Source: Lichenostomus cassidix (taxonomy: Eukaryota; Chordata; Aves; Passeriformes; Meliphagidae). Taken from it: a stretch of 64,000 bases of DNA. Made by a program: the position numbers and the translations under genes. The DNA lies in NCBI GenBank assembly GCA_008360975.2, contig CM039182.1:51224491-51288490 (forward strand), given 5' to 3'. This document shows, piece by piece, positions 40,386 through 52,849 of this stretch. The first letter of the stretch is position 1. Each line of letters opens with the position of its first letter. Below the pieces are notes generated by a model that did not search any database, was not told the origin of the DNA, and saw only the letters and a list, made by a program, of their open reading frames with translations.

Positions 40386-43300
40386 TGATCTTTGCTACTG
40401 TAACTCTGCACGTTGGACTTAGGACTGAGCCTTTACAGAGCTTTGTCTAATCATATTTAATTTAATTTTGGCACTGAAGCCCAGTGACACAGCAATGTGT
40501 GCAGCAGAACAGGACTCTGGATATGGTGCTGAGCTAGTGCTGGCAGCAGCAATAAGAAGACAGCCTGCTTGATTATGGTTTTCAGGGCTGTCTAGGGACT
40601 GGCTTTAGATCAACTCCCTTAGGAAAATCATATCCCCACCACAAAAAGCAGAGAAGTGCTAAATTTCTTGGGAGACTTACTGTTGGGGTCTCTTACTACA
40701 CACTGCTGGTAGGCGGTATAAGAAGCTGTCCAAGACTGTTGTAAAATATTTATGGCATTGCTGCTGCTCTCCTCCATGGAGCATATGAACGAGATCGCCA
40801 TTTCACCCAGGTTGTGTAGGTATTTACTGAGCTAATATCCACACACCAATATATCAGCTATGGGCCCAGTTTGATTGATACAGAAATAATCATTGTGTCT
40901 GCACGTTTTTGTAAACAATGGGAACAATGGTATGCATACAGAAGCTGAAAGACATGTATTATGAATGTGTTGTAAAATCTTTTAGTGCTTCTTCTTGTGA
41001 ATATATTAGTCTGAATGTGACAGGATTTATCAGGAGTCCAGAGAACAGAAGAGAAAAATAATTAACATTGTGTTCTTGTTACTGATATCACACTTTAAAA
41101 TCTATTGAAGGATAGATAGGGGTTTGTGAGAGGGTATTTGTTTTTCTTCAACTTTATATGAAGTACTGGAAAATTACTGTAGCTAGAGGCAAGTTGTTGA
41201 TCTTGGTCAGTCCTGGATCTGGCTGGGTTGAAAAGCTTTCTGGTGCTAAGTTGTCCAAAGCCTCAGTATATGGACGTAGTCACCTATCCCTGAGATTCTG
41301 GTAAGGAAAAGATTCCCTCTCCTTCCTCTTTCTGTCTCTCTTCCCTGTCTCCAACAGCCCAATCATGAGGAATGTATGGGAAATTTCACTCCTTTCTGCA
41401 GCACTGTGTTTGTGGTCAATTGCTAGGATCATTTAGATACCTTTCTCTAACAAATTCAGTAGATTTCACTGCTAGATGCATCGTATCAACTTGACAGTGT
41501 AGCAGCTTTCAAAATAGCAAGTATTTTTAGATTCTTTGCTGTCATGTCAAACCAGAGCTTCAGACCTAAATGCTGTGACAGAACACCATTGTTTTTAGCT
41601 AATCTCAGGTTTCAGTGTTGCACCAGATTGCCATCCTCAGCTTTGTGTGACTAAGTAATGCCTCTAAAGCATGACAGCATAATAAGATGATGTGTGTGCT
41701 ATGAGGTGTCTTATGGACAAGTTAGCAGTAAGACAATTCATTAGCTGATGAATCTCGGTAGAACTCTTGCCCTTTTTCTCATGAGAATAGTGTTCTTTAT
41801 CTCACAACATGAAGTAGAAACAGACCAAAATAGCAACAAGTTATTTTGTCTAGCTTATATGCAAAATCTCTACAGCAGTGACTGTCAAACTGAAGCTACA
41901 TTTTATTTCTGCAGCTGTTTCTTCAGTGCTCTAACATTATTATTAATAGTACCTGTCACCTGTACAGCACCTCAGAGTTGTAAGTAGTTTGAGAAACATT
42001 ATACAAACTTTGTGGAAAGCATCAAAAATTAATTAAACACTCAACTTCTTACTGGCTAAACTCAAAATTACTTCGTAGCCTGGCGTTGCCTTTAGCTTAA
42101 CGAAACAGTCTTCCAGACAGCTATTTCCCTGACTTACTTTATATTTATGTTTTTGCTAAATCACTCCCATTACAAGTTTATCACATCTAGACCAGAAAGG
42201 CACTACTGAAAACAGTATGTGGAATTTCTTTGTCCAACTTTCCAGGCTACTTTAATTAAGTTAATACACTAAAGTGATTCTGAGCAAACACAGAAGCACA
42301 TCTTGCTGGTAGTGCTAAAATGCTGCTAATAGCTGTAGAAACTCCTTACAGTTAATGATTCTTGTTGATCTTGGTGAAGCAATAGTAGCAGCAGAGATCT
42401 CAGTGTAGAAAGCACTCTGCCTCTTAGCATCATTTTTATCAGCTTATCATTTTAAATTGCCACCAAGCAGATGATGTGACAGGAAGAGTTTGAGCTATTC
42501 TTACAGTACCACCATGATTACAAAGCTAGAAAAAATATGTAGAAAAAAATGCATGCTGGAAATAAATTTGAAAACTTCTGACATTCATTTGCATTTCTGA
42601 AGGCTCTCTCAACATGGGTGGTTTCTATCCAGGGTAGAACACACGGTTCTGTTAATATATTTTTTTCTCTTTTTAAATGAAATTGTGAAGCCTTGACAGC
42701 CTTTAAGCTTTTGTTGTCACCTCCTAAATTCCCCCCAGTGTGAGGCCAGGCAGAGCCCTGAGGTGCTGCAGAGCCCTGGCCAAGAGTCTTTGCCAGCACC
42801 TGAACCAGTGGAATAGCCTACCCAGCCCTGCCTGCTGGGCCCCCTTCCTCCCATATGCTCTCATAAATCAGCTTATATGAAAGCATTGAGATTGTAAAAC
42901 CATTGTTCTGTAACACAAAACCAGGTACCCAAAGTTACAATAGTTATAAAAAATGCCGAATGCAATTTCTGCTTATTCAAAGCTCCCACTTGGCCCTGAG
43001 GGAATCTGTGCAGTACCAGGCTGGTCTGCCCCCTCCCAGCAGACTCAGAAAGCCTTTATGGTGCTTCTGTTGCATGAGTATTGAAAACAGTTTATGTTTT
43101 ATTGTAAATTACTGTTATTTGCTACTTCCAGTTTTGCAGTTCCCACTGCACAGAGATCAAGCTCTCAATTTTTCCTTTGCATCCATCAGTGTAAATCAAG
43201 ATTAACTCCAGTGAAATCAGTCTAACCACAAGTGTAAAACTAAGAGGAATGAAAGGAAAATCAGTCTACAAACTACCAGGGTTTTTTATTTTTAAATAGC

Positions 43301-44833
43301 AAAATTAATGCTGCTGTTCTGCAGACACAGGGTGACCTGCAAAGTACTAGCTCATGCATTACTAATCTATCTCCATTTAAATGCAGATTTTTGCTCCTAA
43401 CACAGAACTTCAGGGAAATCCTCTCCAGATAAAGTGTAATAGGATACCAAATGGTGATTCAATATTTCACTTTAGCTTGTGTTTCAGCTTATTGATCTTA
43501 ATTTTCTATCATTTTGATGCAGCATTTGCCTAGGGGGAAGAGGATTACATTCGCTATAATATGGCTTTTAATTAATAAGTAATTATTTTAATATTCCCCA
43601 CATCCATGTCAGCAGTGGCAATCTACTTGTATTCCTTTCCTTATTTCTATTTCCAGCGGTGGAAACCAGCACTGTGTGACTTTACATATTTCAGGAAGTA
43701 ATTGAGACACAGTTGAGAAAAGGAAACATAGCATAAGTATCACAGTATCTGTGGGGCATGCTTCTCATGACAGTGTTTTGTTCTCAGTCACTTGTGGTAA
43801 CAGTGGTAAGACCATTGCTTTTGTGAAATAAGACATTGCTTTTGCCATATATGACAAGTTTAAGATGAATTTTTTTCTCTGTATATGCCTCCCTCAAGCA
43901 CTGCTTAAGTGCAGCTTAAAAGATGTACATGAAACCTTGATAGATATTTTATATATAAGCTCTCTTCTCTGAACTGAACTTTAAGCATCCCAAATAGTAC
44001 AACAGAACATAGAAATTATATTTATAAGTCTACTAGATCATGAATACAGTTATTAAGAAGAATTACCTGATGTTGAGAGTGTTTTTGCAGCACCTAACAT
44101 GATGACATCCAATCTAGTAATAACTAGGCCACACTATTTCTCAGTTTCCGGGCAGAAAGCCAGCAGCACTAGGACTGCAAACAATGCTTAGGTCTCATTT
44201 TCAGTATCATCTACTCAAAAATAACTCCGAACTGTGGTAGAAATATAAGTATGATGAGATTTTAAAATAAATTTTTAGGTTTGGCATTTTTGATTATTTA
44301 TATAACTTAATTACCTATACGGTGCATTTTGTTAACATTTCCAAATGTTGTTCTTACAACCATAAGATTCATGAATTTTCAAAATTTTACTTCTGAGATT
44401 TACATTTTCTACATAGCATCCTAGGATTTGTAGATATATTTTTAAATTATCAGAATAAGAGCAATAAAATAGTGGAAATTGCCAGTCTTAGGGTTACTGA
44501 GACCTCTTTTGTTATGTAATTTGGTCAGCAAAACCGTTGTCTGAGAAGTAATGATAATTGTGATTATGGTCCCTTGGGAAGCTCACCTATATGCCGTCAG
44601 TTTTCTTCTCTTAAATTATTTCCAACATTCTCAAACTCTGGCAGATTGAAACACCTGCTAAACAAAACAAAAACTGCTAGAAAAACACTCCTCCACTACC
44701 TCATCAAAGTCAGTCCTCTCCATGCCCACATTCAGGTCTGAATCAGTGGTATGCTGCAATCCATCAGACAGAAATTTGTTACTGGTAAGAACACTGGGCA
44801 CACCATCAAAAACTGTCTCATGACAGATTTTGT

Positions 44834-44864
44834 TGGGTGGGGAGTTTTGGTGGGAGGGGTGGGG
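44834..44864 (+). other. G-rich run, possible G-quadruplex
   Basis: The plus strand has five G-runs of three or four in about 31 bases: GGGTGGGG, a nine-base loop, then GGGAGGGGTGGGG. One loop is longer than the usual limit of seven, so folding is possible but not assured. The flanks are AT-rich. Confidence 0.4.
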
Positions 44865-45639
44865 TTGAATTGGTGGAGTTTTTTTCTCCCCCCAAAAAAG
44901 GCAGGAACAGCTAGTATGTGCTTTTAATATTGAAATCCTTGCTGACTTTATAGATGGAGAGTAATGAAAAAATAATATAGCTACAGTGGAGAAGCTGGGT
45001 AGAATATTTTTCTCCTCAACAGTCCATTATCAGTAAACACAGTTTGATTGGAACCAAAGCACTAAACAAAACTTTTAAGGCTGCTGGAAGTAGGGGAAGA
45101 GGGGGTTTCAATGAATCACTGATGGGTTTATCCAAATCAACTCTTTAAAGCTCTCACAAAAAACAAGAGACTACTATTGGTCAAAAAGAAGACTTTCAGT
45201 GATCCAAAATAAGATTTAATTAGAAAATTATAACATTTCCAGAGTTTTTGAAATTTAGATGTTTTTTTTAATCGCAATGTGTAATCTTTTATTAAAATTG
45301 GATTTGGTAACCAATTATAGCAAAACTATAAATACTAAATATTAGAAAATAAAAAGGTAGTATTCTTTGGAATGTGTTTCATGAAAAGTAATCTCAGTAG
45401 TGAAAATGGGTGTGTAATAGGTTATTTTTTCCCCAAGACATAAGTTCGTGCTAGGATTTAACAAATAAGACTGAAATTCATTTTTTAAAAAGGGAATGGA
45501 TCAGGTATGAACTTCCCACTTCTTTGACCTTGTAAACTTCCATCAGAATACATGACACAGCAGGAAGTTTGCCTAGCAGCAGTAGGTATGCGCATCCTTT
45601 TAGTTCCTTTACTGGCTCAAACCTAGTTTTTCACATTAA

Positions 45640-46060
45640 TTACTGTTCATTTATTGAATGGAAAACATGCATTTTTAATTATGTTCGTTGAAATGTTGGC
45701 TTGTTGTGAAACCAAGTGCTTGGAATTGGTCCATTTGAACCACGTGAATCAGCAATACTGTTTTATAGTTTTTGCATTTTTTCATTTCAGCATTTCAAAC
45801 ATCCTTGTGCAGAAGAAAACCCGATAGAGCAAGATTAAAGGCTCCATCTAGCGGGCAAGAATTTTCTACTGAAAGGGGAAAAAATGGCTCTTGTTTTCAC
45901 TTGATTTTATGAGCTAAGAAATATGGCTTTAGATTTGGTTTCATTAAGCTGCCATGTTGTTGTTAATTCTTGCCTTCTGCAGAGCCATTATTTTATATGC
46001 AAAGCTGTGAAACATTAAGTATTATTCTGAGTCTTGAGCAAAAAGCAATAAATGATACTA
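45640..46060. promoter_or_regulatory. Possible conserved noncoding element with CTCF-like site
   Basis: This is unique sequence without repeats. It carries an E-box-like CCACGTGAATC near 45740, TAAT and TTTGCAT cores, and CCATCTAGCGGGCA at 45843-45856. The last resembles a CTCF core, with about three deviations from the consensus. It lies about 2 kb upstream of the terminal exon. Conservation is inferred from texture only. Confidence 0.25.
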
Positions 46061-47916
46061 AATGAGTGGGTTTATACAGCAGTTCATCAACAAAGTTCTT
46101 CCTCCCCACCCCCTTCAATTTTCAATATATAGTAACCAAAAAAGGTAATTTGTGTGTCAACAAATGTTTTAAAGTATTTAAGTTTTTTTCCTTCTTAAAA
46201 CTGACTAGAAACATCCATAACTTGACCACAGCACTTAACACAGTATTTTGGGAGTATTTTTATACAGGGAACTCTACCCATCTATTACCTCATCATTAAA
46301 GGACTTGTTTACCTGCAAACAGTAGGTAAACAGTGAAATCTGTTTTCTGTCAAGTCACAGCCCTAGTGGCCTCTGTTGTGTCTTCCAAAGGCAAACACCA
46401 AAACTCATTCATCCTGGCAATTATCTAGGAGCCTGTCTGGTACTGTTATGGGTAAAAGCATCCTGACAGAATCTAGCACCTTTATTTTAGGTACACAATT
46501 GATACAGTAAAACAGTACTTTTTTTCCTTTCTTTTCTCTTTGCTGAAGTTCTGCACTGCATTGCAGCTATGCTCCCAGCTCCTGAACTTCAAATGGCTGG
46601 ACTCTTCCATTTGCAGTAGTGAAACTTGGGTGTTATCTTCTCATTCCAACAAATTCAGCTAGGAGCGGAAACCTCCAGTTCACTTCAAGCTAGTAACAAA
46701 CGCAGGAGCAGGAATATGTAGAAGCAAGCACAGATTTGGAAGAGGAGACACTGAACTAGGTCCTGGCTTTTGTCCAACTGTCCCTCCTTTTAAAGCTATA
46801 GAGCGTGGCAGGATCAGTTCCTCCTGTGCAGCTTCCAGCAAGGGGTAGACACTGTAACAGGCACTGTAGTAATGCACGACACCCAAGTTTGCTACAGCCA
46901 GCGTTCATATCCAACACTGGAAAGTGCATCTCCTGTACAAACCAGAAAACAGAGCTTACTAAGCTGTTTTGCCCTCCTTCTGATCACAGGGAGATCTCCC
47001 TTTGCAGTGGGGCACTTGATAGGAAATGCAGAAGATTTTTACTTGGGTATTACTGCACGATTTGGAAATTTTGATAGGTCACACAGACTTGATCTTCCTG
47101 AACATTTCTCTGCAGCTGCAGCTCTCATTGTATCCTCCAAGGAAATGTTTTTCTGAGGTGCCTGTTAGTAAGAGCTGTCCTTTGGCTTGTTTTACAGGCT
47201 AAAGCAAAGGATTGTATTAGAGTTCTTACTCTGAACCTTTCTATGAGCAAGGACTAACTCAGAACTGAGTAGCTCTGGAGTGCCTTTGAGGAAGTTGATA
47301 TGTTTGCAACATGCAAACGATGCTATCTCAAAAAGGGAAGAAATTAAGGTAAAACTTAAACTGCATGTTTTGGTATTTGTTGGAGTAATGCTGCTTGGTT
47401 TCTAATGTACATGAATACCTACCTCACTAGGCATGCAACAGAAGAACAGATGCAAATCTCTTAATTCAAAGTTGTTAAATATTATCACTTTTAACAGGTG
47501 GCCTTTGGTCTAGAACTGCTCCTGTTTTAAAAGATTATAGACTTGTTGCTGACCTAAAGCAAAACCCAAGTTTAAAAGTACAGTGAGATCCTCTTTGTTT
47601 TACTTTAAATACTTTTTCTACCACCAGTACTTGAACTGATCCTAATGAAATACAAATTTCCAGATGTGAAACTCTGAGGACTATCTGACAAACTGCTTTT
47701 TTAATCATCTGCTGTAAACTCAAAATATTAATCTCGGTATTAATTTATTGCCTCTACAGGTCATTGAGAAGTCTCATACAAGCCTTCTATTAGAGTATGT
47801 TTGGCTGGCTTATTCAGCTTTTTTGTTCTTTGCAGGAGCAGTGATCTTCGAAACAAATGCACTGATGTGCATTTATTATTGTAGAGAACACTAAGTCTCT
47901 CTCTTATTTTTCACAG

Positions 47917-48035
47917 CCAACCAGGTGCTGAAGTTTGGAACACTCGTCAGTACTTCCAACACCTATGACAACTCCGGGATTGTGACCATCGAGACAGACA
48001 AACCTTTGCTGTGGACAATGGCTATCAAGAGATAA
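47917..48035 (+). CDS. Terminal coding exon of an unidentified plus-strand gene
   Basis: A pyrimidine-rich tract ending TTTTTCACAG precedes a frame that opens in phase 1 (two bases complete a codon begun in the previous exon). It then reads 38 codons from [10 protein letters not shown] through a middle part rich in Ser, Thr and Asp, and ends [14 protein letters not shown]. Third positions are richer in G/C than the surrounding AT-rich DNA, as expected of real coding sequence. The peptide has no signal, Cys or membrane segment, and its alternating pattern suggests beta strands. I do not recognise the family. In mammals the plus-strand neighbour convergent with SEC61G is VSTM2A, so a C-terminal exon of VSTM2A (canonical or alternative) is a synteny-based guess. 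No V-set domain exon was found in the window. Confidence 0.75.
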
Positions 48036-48212
48036 GATCAGCTACAGCTGCCTTTTCTGATCTGACACAACTCAAATTACTACAAAATTTCACCGAATCA
48101 AGACAGTAAAGCTGTTGCAAAAGATGTAAGCAGGCACTGATTTTATGTGCTGTAAGCAGGCACTGATTGAATGGAAAACAAGTCTGAAATAAAAGTCACT
48201 TAAGATTGAATC
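48036..48212 (+). other. 3' UTR and poly(A) signal of the terminal exon
   Basis: The stop codon is followed by about 150 bases of untranslated sequence and an AATAAA at 48188-48193. The cleavage site is expected at about 48205-48215. A near-perfect direct repeat of TGTAAGCAGGCACTGATT lies inside the UTR (48126-48143 and 48150-48167). The transcript end lies about 1.3 kb from the SEC61G end in tail-to-tail orientation. Confidence 0.65.
48126..48167 (+). repeat. 18-bp direct repeat in the 3' UTR
   Basis: Two copies of TGTAAGCAGGCACTGATT are separated by six bases and lie about 20-60 bases upstream of the AATAAA. The identity suggests a recent local duplication. Confidence 0.85.
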
Positions 48213-49484
48213 AAAATTCCTTGCAACAGAGTACTTCATTCTGGTACCTCACACTACTTAATCAGAAGATGCATGAGCAGCCACTCAAGACAATCATGAG
48301 CAGAAATGAATGTAAAGAAACTGCTACTGCTTATCTGGTTAGTTCAGGCTACTTTTACAAAGTATTTTATTCCAATACCGAACTATTTTTTCCCCTCTTG
48401 CCAAAAGGAAATACAGCACCCAGTTACACACAGTGTAACTGTATTACAAAGTGATAGCACTAAGATTAACTAATCTCATTTTTCTGTCCTGGATTGTAGG
48501 TGCTGGTGAAGAGTTCTCAAGAATAATAATTGAACTTTCCTACTTAGGAAGCAAGTTAGTGTACTGAAGAAGCTTCAGTTTTGCTGTAATACCAGTATCA
48601 GATATCCCAGTATTAACTGCCATTTTACCTTCTGCAAATACCAAAAGCTTACAATAAGGTTTCTGGAGTGAAATAAATGCCTTAATCTGAGGAGGAAGAG
48701 CATTGCATCTACCAAAGCTTTTGCAGGCTTAGTTCTTAAAATCAAAATATACAATCATTTAAAATAATGAAAACTTCCAGGTCAACATGCAGAGGCCTTT
48801 TTATAGTTCTACATACAGAACAGGGCCCAAAATGGTTGTATATCCTACTCAACATGTGAGCAAGTTGTGGATCTGCTGAAGGACTGATTAGTGTCTGTGA
48901 CAACTAAATTATCCTCAAATGGTAAACCTCAGTAATCAAGTATGTTTGCATTTTTTGATTTTACCATCAGAATAAGGACTGGAAATGAAACTTCTTTATT
49001 TGATGGAGTTTTCTTCCTGTCAAGTACATACTATAACCTAGCAGGACTTCCAAATGCAGGAAGGAATTAGTGATAATTGCCATACACTTTTACATCACCA
49101 CTTGAAAAGATACAGAGGTGCTGTTACCTTGCTGTCACCTTGCTGTCTGCTTTTGCTGGAACGATGCTGTTCCAATGCTTAATTTACTGGTTAGTAAACA
49201 GCTCCTGAAGAGACATTATACAGCTGTCCTCCTTGGAAGCTTTCCGTATTTGACTGGACAAAATCTAAGCAACCTTATCAGAATGCAACACAGACGCAGC
49301 TTTGAGCAGGACATTGGACTAGAGACCTTCCAAGCTCTCTTCCCAACTGATCGATTCTACTACAGTTAAAAGAAGTAACAAAACAAGCAAAACACACAAC
49401 TACCGTTACCAAAAGAGAAAAAAAAGAAATCCTGTAGACAGGTATGATGACATACACTTTAAAAGAGAAATAAGATGACAAGAA
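48213..49484. other. Interval between convergent gene ends
   Basis: About 1.3 kb between the two poly(A) regions. It has a short open frame at 49118-49369 and an 11-bp tandem duplication (ACCTTGCTGTC) near 49127-49148. It may include alternative longer 3' UTRs of either gene. No other feature was supported. Confidence 0.5.
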
Positions 49485-49582
49485 TGTTTGAAAACCCAAA
49501 CTGAACTTGTTTAATATCAAACAAATTAAAGCTGTGAAATCTTCGCAGCAGGTATCCCAACTGTCTTCTTCATGATGAATAT

Positions 49583-49592
<10 letters not shown>
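49485..49592 (-). other. SEC61G: SEC61G exon 4
   Basis: The acceptor CTCAACAG is followed by AGGTGGCTGA. The first base completes Val66, then Gly, Gly and the stop at 49585-49583. The rest is 3' UTR with ATTAAA on the minus strand at 49515-49510, so the 3' end near 49485 is an estimate. Confidence 0.85.
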
Positions 49593-51635
<2,043 letters not shown>

Positions 51636-52308
51636 TTAACCTTGATGGTTCCACATATATACTGAAAACCGAATTTTTTTAATTACAGAAGTAGCAGTTA
51701 CCTACAAAATTTGTTAAAGGCTTACGATAACTTAAAATGTCATATTCCAACCTAATATACTTTCACTTTGCAGGAAATGAAAACACTGTATCAGTAAATA
51801 AACATGAGGGCCTATTTCTGACTGCAAAAGTTAAAATATGGAAAATTATGCCTTTCAGCACAGAAGAGGAAAACAACAGCTCCATCACAGATTGGCTTTT
51901 CAGCTTTCCTACGCCGTGTTTCTGAGAACACCACCGAAAGCGTCTAAACAGACAAAAGCCCCCGGTTTCAGGAGACGCCCCTGCCAAAAGCTGCCGGGGG
52001 TCGGTGAGCAGGGGGGAATGCTGCGGCCGAGCCTCCTTCTCGCCACAGGCGAGTGCCAGCACTGCTCCCGTAAGGACAGCGGGCTGCAGGGATGGCTCTG
52101 CGGCCATCCGTGCCTGCGGACCCCCCGGCACGCCGCTCCCGGTACGCAGCCGGCCGCTCTCCCGTCCCCGGCGACTCCCTTTCCCCTCACTACGGCCGAG
52201 TCCCTCCCTGCCCGCCGCAGTGCCCCCATCGCCGGCCCCGGGCGCTGCCCAGCCCCTCATCCCTGACCCCCGACTCCCGGGCACTCCCGGACCCCGCGCC
52301 GCCCTCAC

Positions 52309-52340
52309 CGCGGGCCGAGGGACACGTCGCACTGAGCGGC
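52309..52340 (-). other. SEC61G: SEC61G exon 1 (noncoding)
   Basis: On the minus strand a GC-rich segment ends GGCCCGCG and is followed by the donor GTGAGGGC (first intron base 52308). The transcription start is placed near 52320-52345, just downstream of the CRE. That start is an inference and there is no transcript evidence. Confidence 0.6.
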
Positions 52341-52346
52341 CGGGAG

Positions 52347-52358
52347 CGTGACGTCACG
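52347..52358. promoter_or_regulatory. Palindromic CRE (CREB/ATF site)
   Basis: CGTGACGTCACG is a perfect 12-base palindrome containing the full consensus TGACGTCA (52349-52356). It lies just upstream of the probable SEC61G start site, where CREB/ATF sites work in CpG promoters. ATF-family binding would fit a translocon subunit gene responsive to secretory load, but that is inference. Confidence 0.75.
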
Positions 52359-52360
52359 GC

Positions 52361-52433
52361 GGGCGGGGCGGATTTTGAGTGCAAACGGAGGATTTTCGGG
52401 GCGGGGTTTGACTTGGGCTTTTTCCCGTTCCGG
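52361..52433. promoter_or_regulatory. GC boxes and ETS site of the SEC61G promoter
   Basis: GGGCGGGGC at 52361-52369 and GGGGCGGGG at about 52398-52406 match Sp1/KLF sites. TTCCGG at 52428-52433 is an ETS (GABP-type) core. All lie within about 100 bases upstream of the inferred start. Confidence 0.6.
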
Positions 52434-52571
52434 TTCCCGGCGCCTCTCGCTCCTCCCGCCTCGCCGGCGGGGCAGGCTACCGCCGTGAGGGCAGAGCCGC
52501 CTCGCTGCGGCCTTTCCGTGCCCTTGGAGCTTTGGGATCCAAGAGCCTCCTGGCGGGAGATAAAGGGAACA

Positions 52572-52843
52572 GAGTCTCCCCGGCAGTCAGCAACAGGACG
52601 AGAGGACATAGCCTCAAGCTGCGCCAGGGGAGGTTTAAATTGGACACTAGGAGGAATTTCCTCACAGAAAGGGTGATCAGATGTTGGAGCAGGCTGCCCA
52701 GGGATGTGGTGGAATCACCGTCCCTGGAGGTGTTTAAGGAAGGACTGGCCGTGGCGCTCATGGTCTGGTTGGCAAGGTGCTGTTTGGTCATAGGTTGGAC
52801 TCGATGATCTCAGAGATCTTTTCCCACCTAATTTATTCTCTGA
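52572..52843 (+). mobile_element. CR1 LINE 3' end near the SEC61G promoter
   Basis: The plus strand follows the CR1 3' region: AACAGGACGAGAGGACATAG, then CTCAAGCTGCGCCAGGGG, 'ggagcaggctgcccagggatgtggtggaatcacc', and finally GGTTGGACTCGATGATCTCA and CTTTTCCCACCTAA. The terminal ATTCTATGATTCT-type repeats are reduced to ATTCTCTGA. The copy is 5'-truncated and abuts the CpG island about 0.25 kb upstream of the SEC61G start, in the direction opposite to the gene. Open frames across it are repeat-derived. Confidence 0.93.
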
Positions 52844-52849
52844 ATATGC

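Larger units (their letters stand above)
40386..47916. other. Noncoding stretch upstream of the terminal exon
   Basis: No further exon with coding-like codon use and canonical splice sites was found, so any upstream exons of the plus-strand gene may lie outside this window. A G-rich run at 44834-44864 and a possible conserved element at 45640-46060 are listed separately. The part at 44200-44480 is very AT-rich. Confidence 0.5.
51960..52520. promoter_or_regulatory. CpG island of the SEC61G promoter
   Basis: Dense CpG over about 560 bases, in sharp contrast with the AT-rich flanks. It covers the end of intron 1, exon 1 and the core promoter. The many long open frames on both strands here follow from the lack of AT-rich stops and are not genes. 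No TATA box is seen, as is usual for housekeeping promoters. Confidence 0.85.

Noticed and set aside
39835..40422. 195-codon plus-strand open frame
   Set aside because: It lies inside the diverged LTR and its tandem repeats and runs against the LTR's own orientation, so it is not a host gene.
1..47916. V-set domain exons of VSTM2A in the left interval
   Set aside because: I looked for the expected Ig-domain exon features (a Cys-bearing segment before a Trp-Trp pair, and a later Tyr-x-Cys segment) and found none. Absence by eye is not proof.
51763..52791. Several 90-194 codon frames on both strands at the CpG island
   Set aside because: High GC removes stop codons. The frames overlap each other, SEC61G exon 1, the promoter and the CR1, with no splice or family support.
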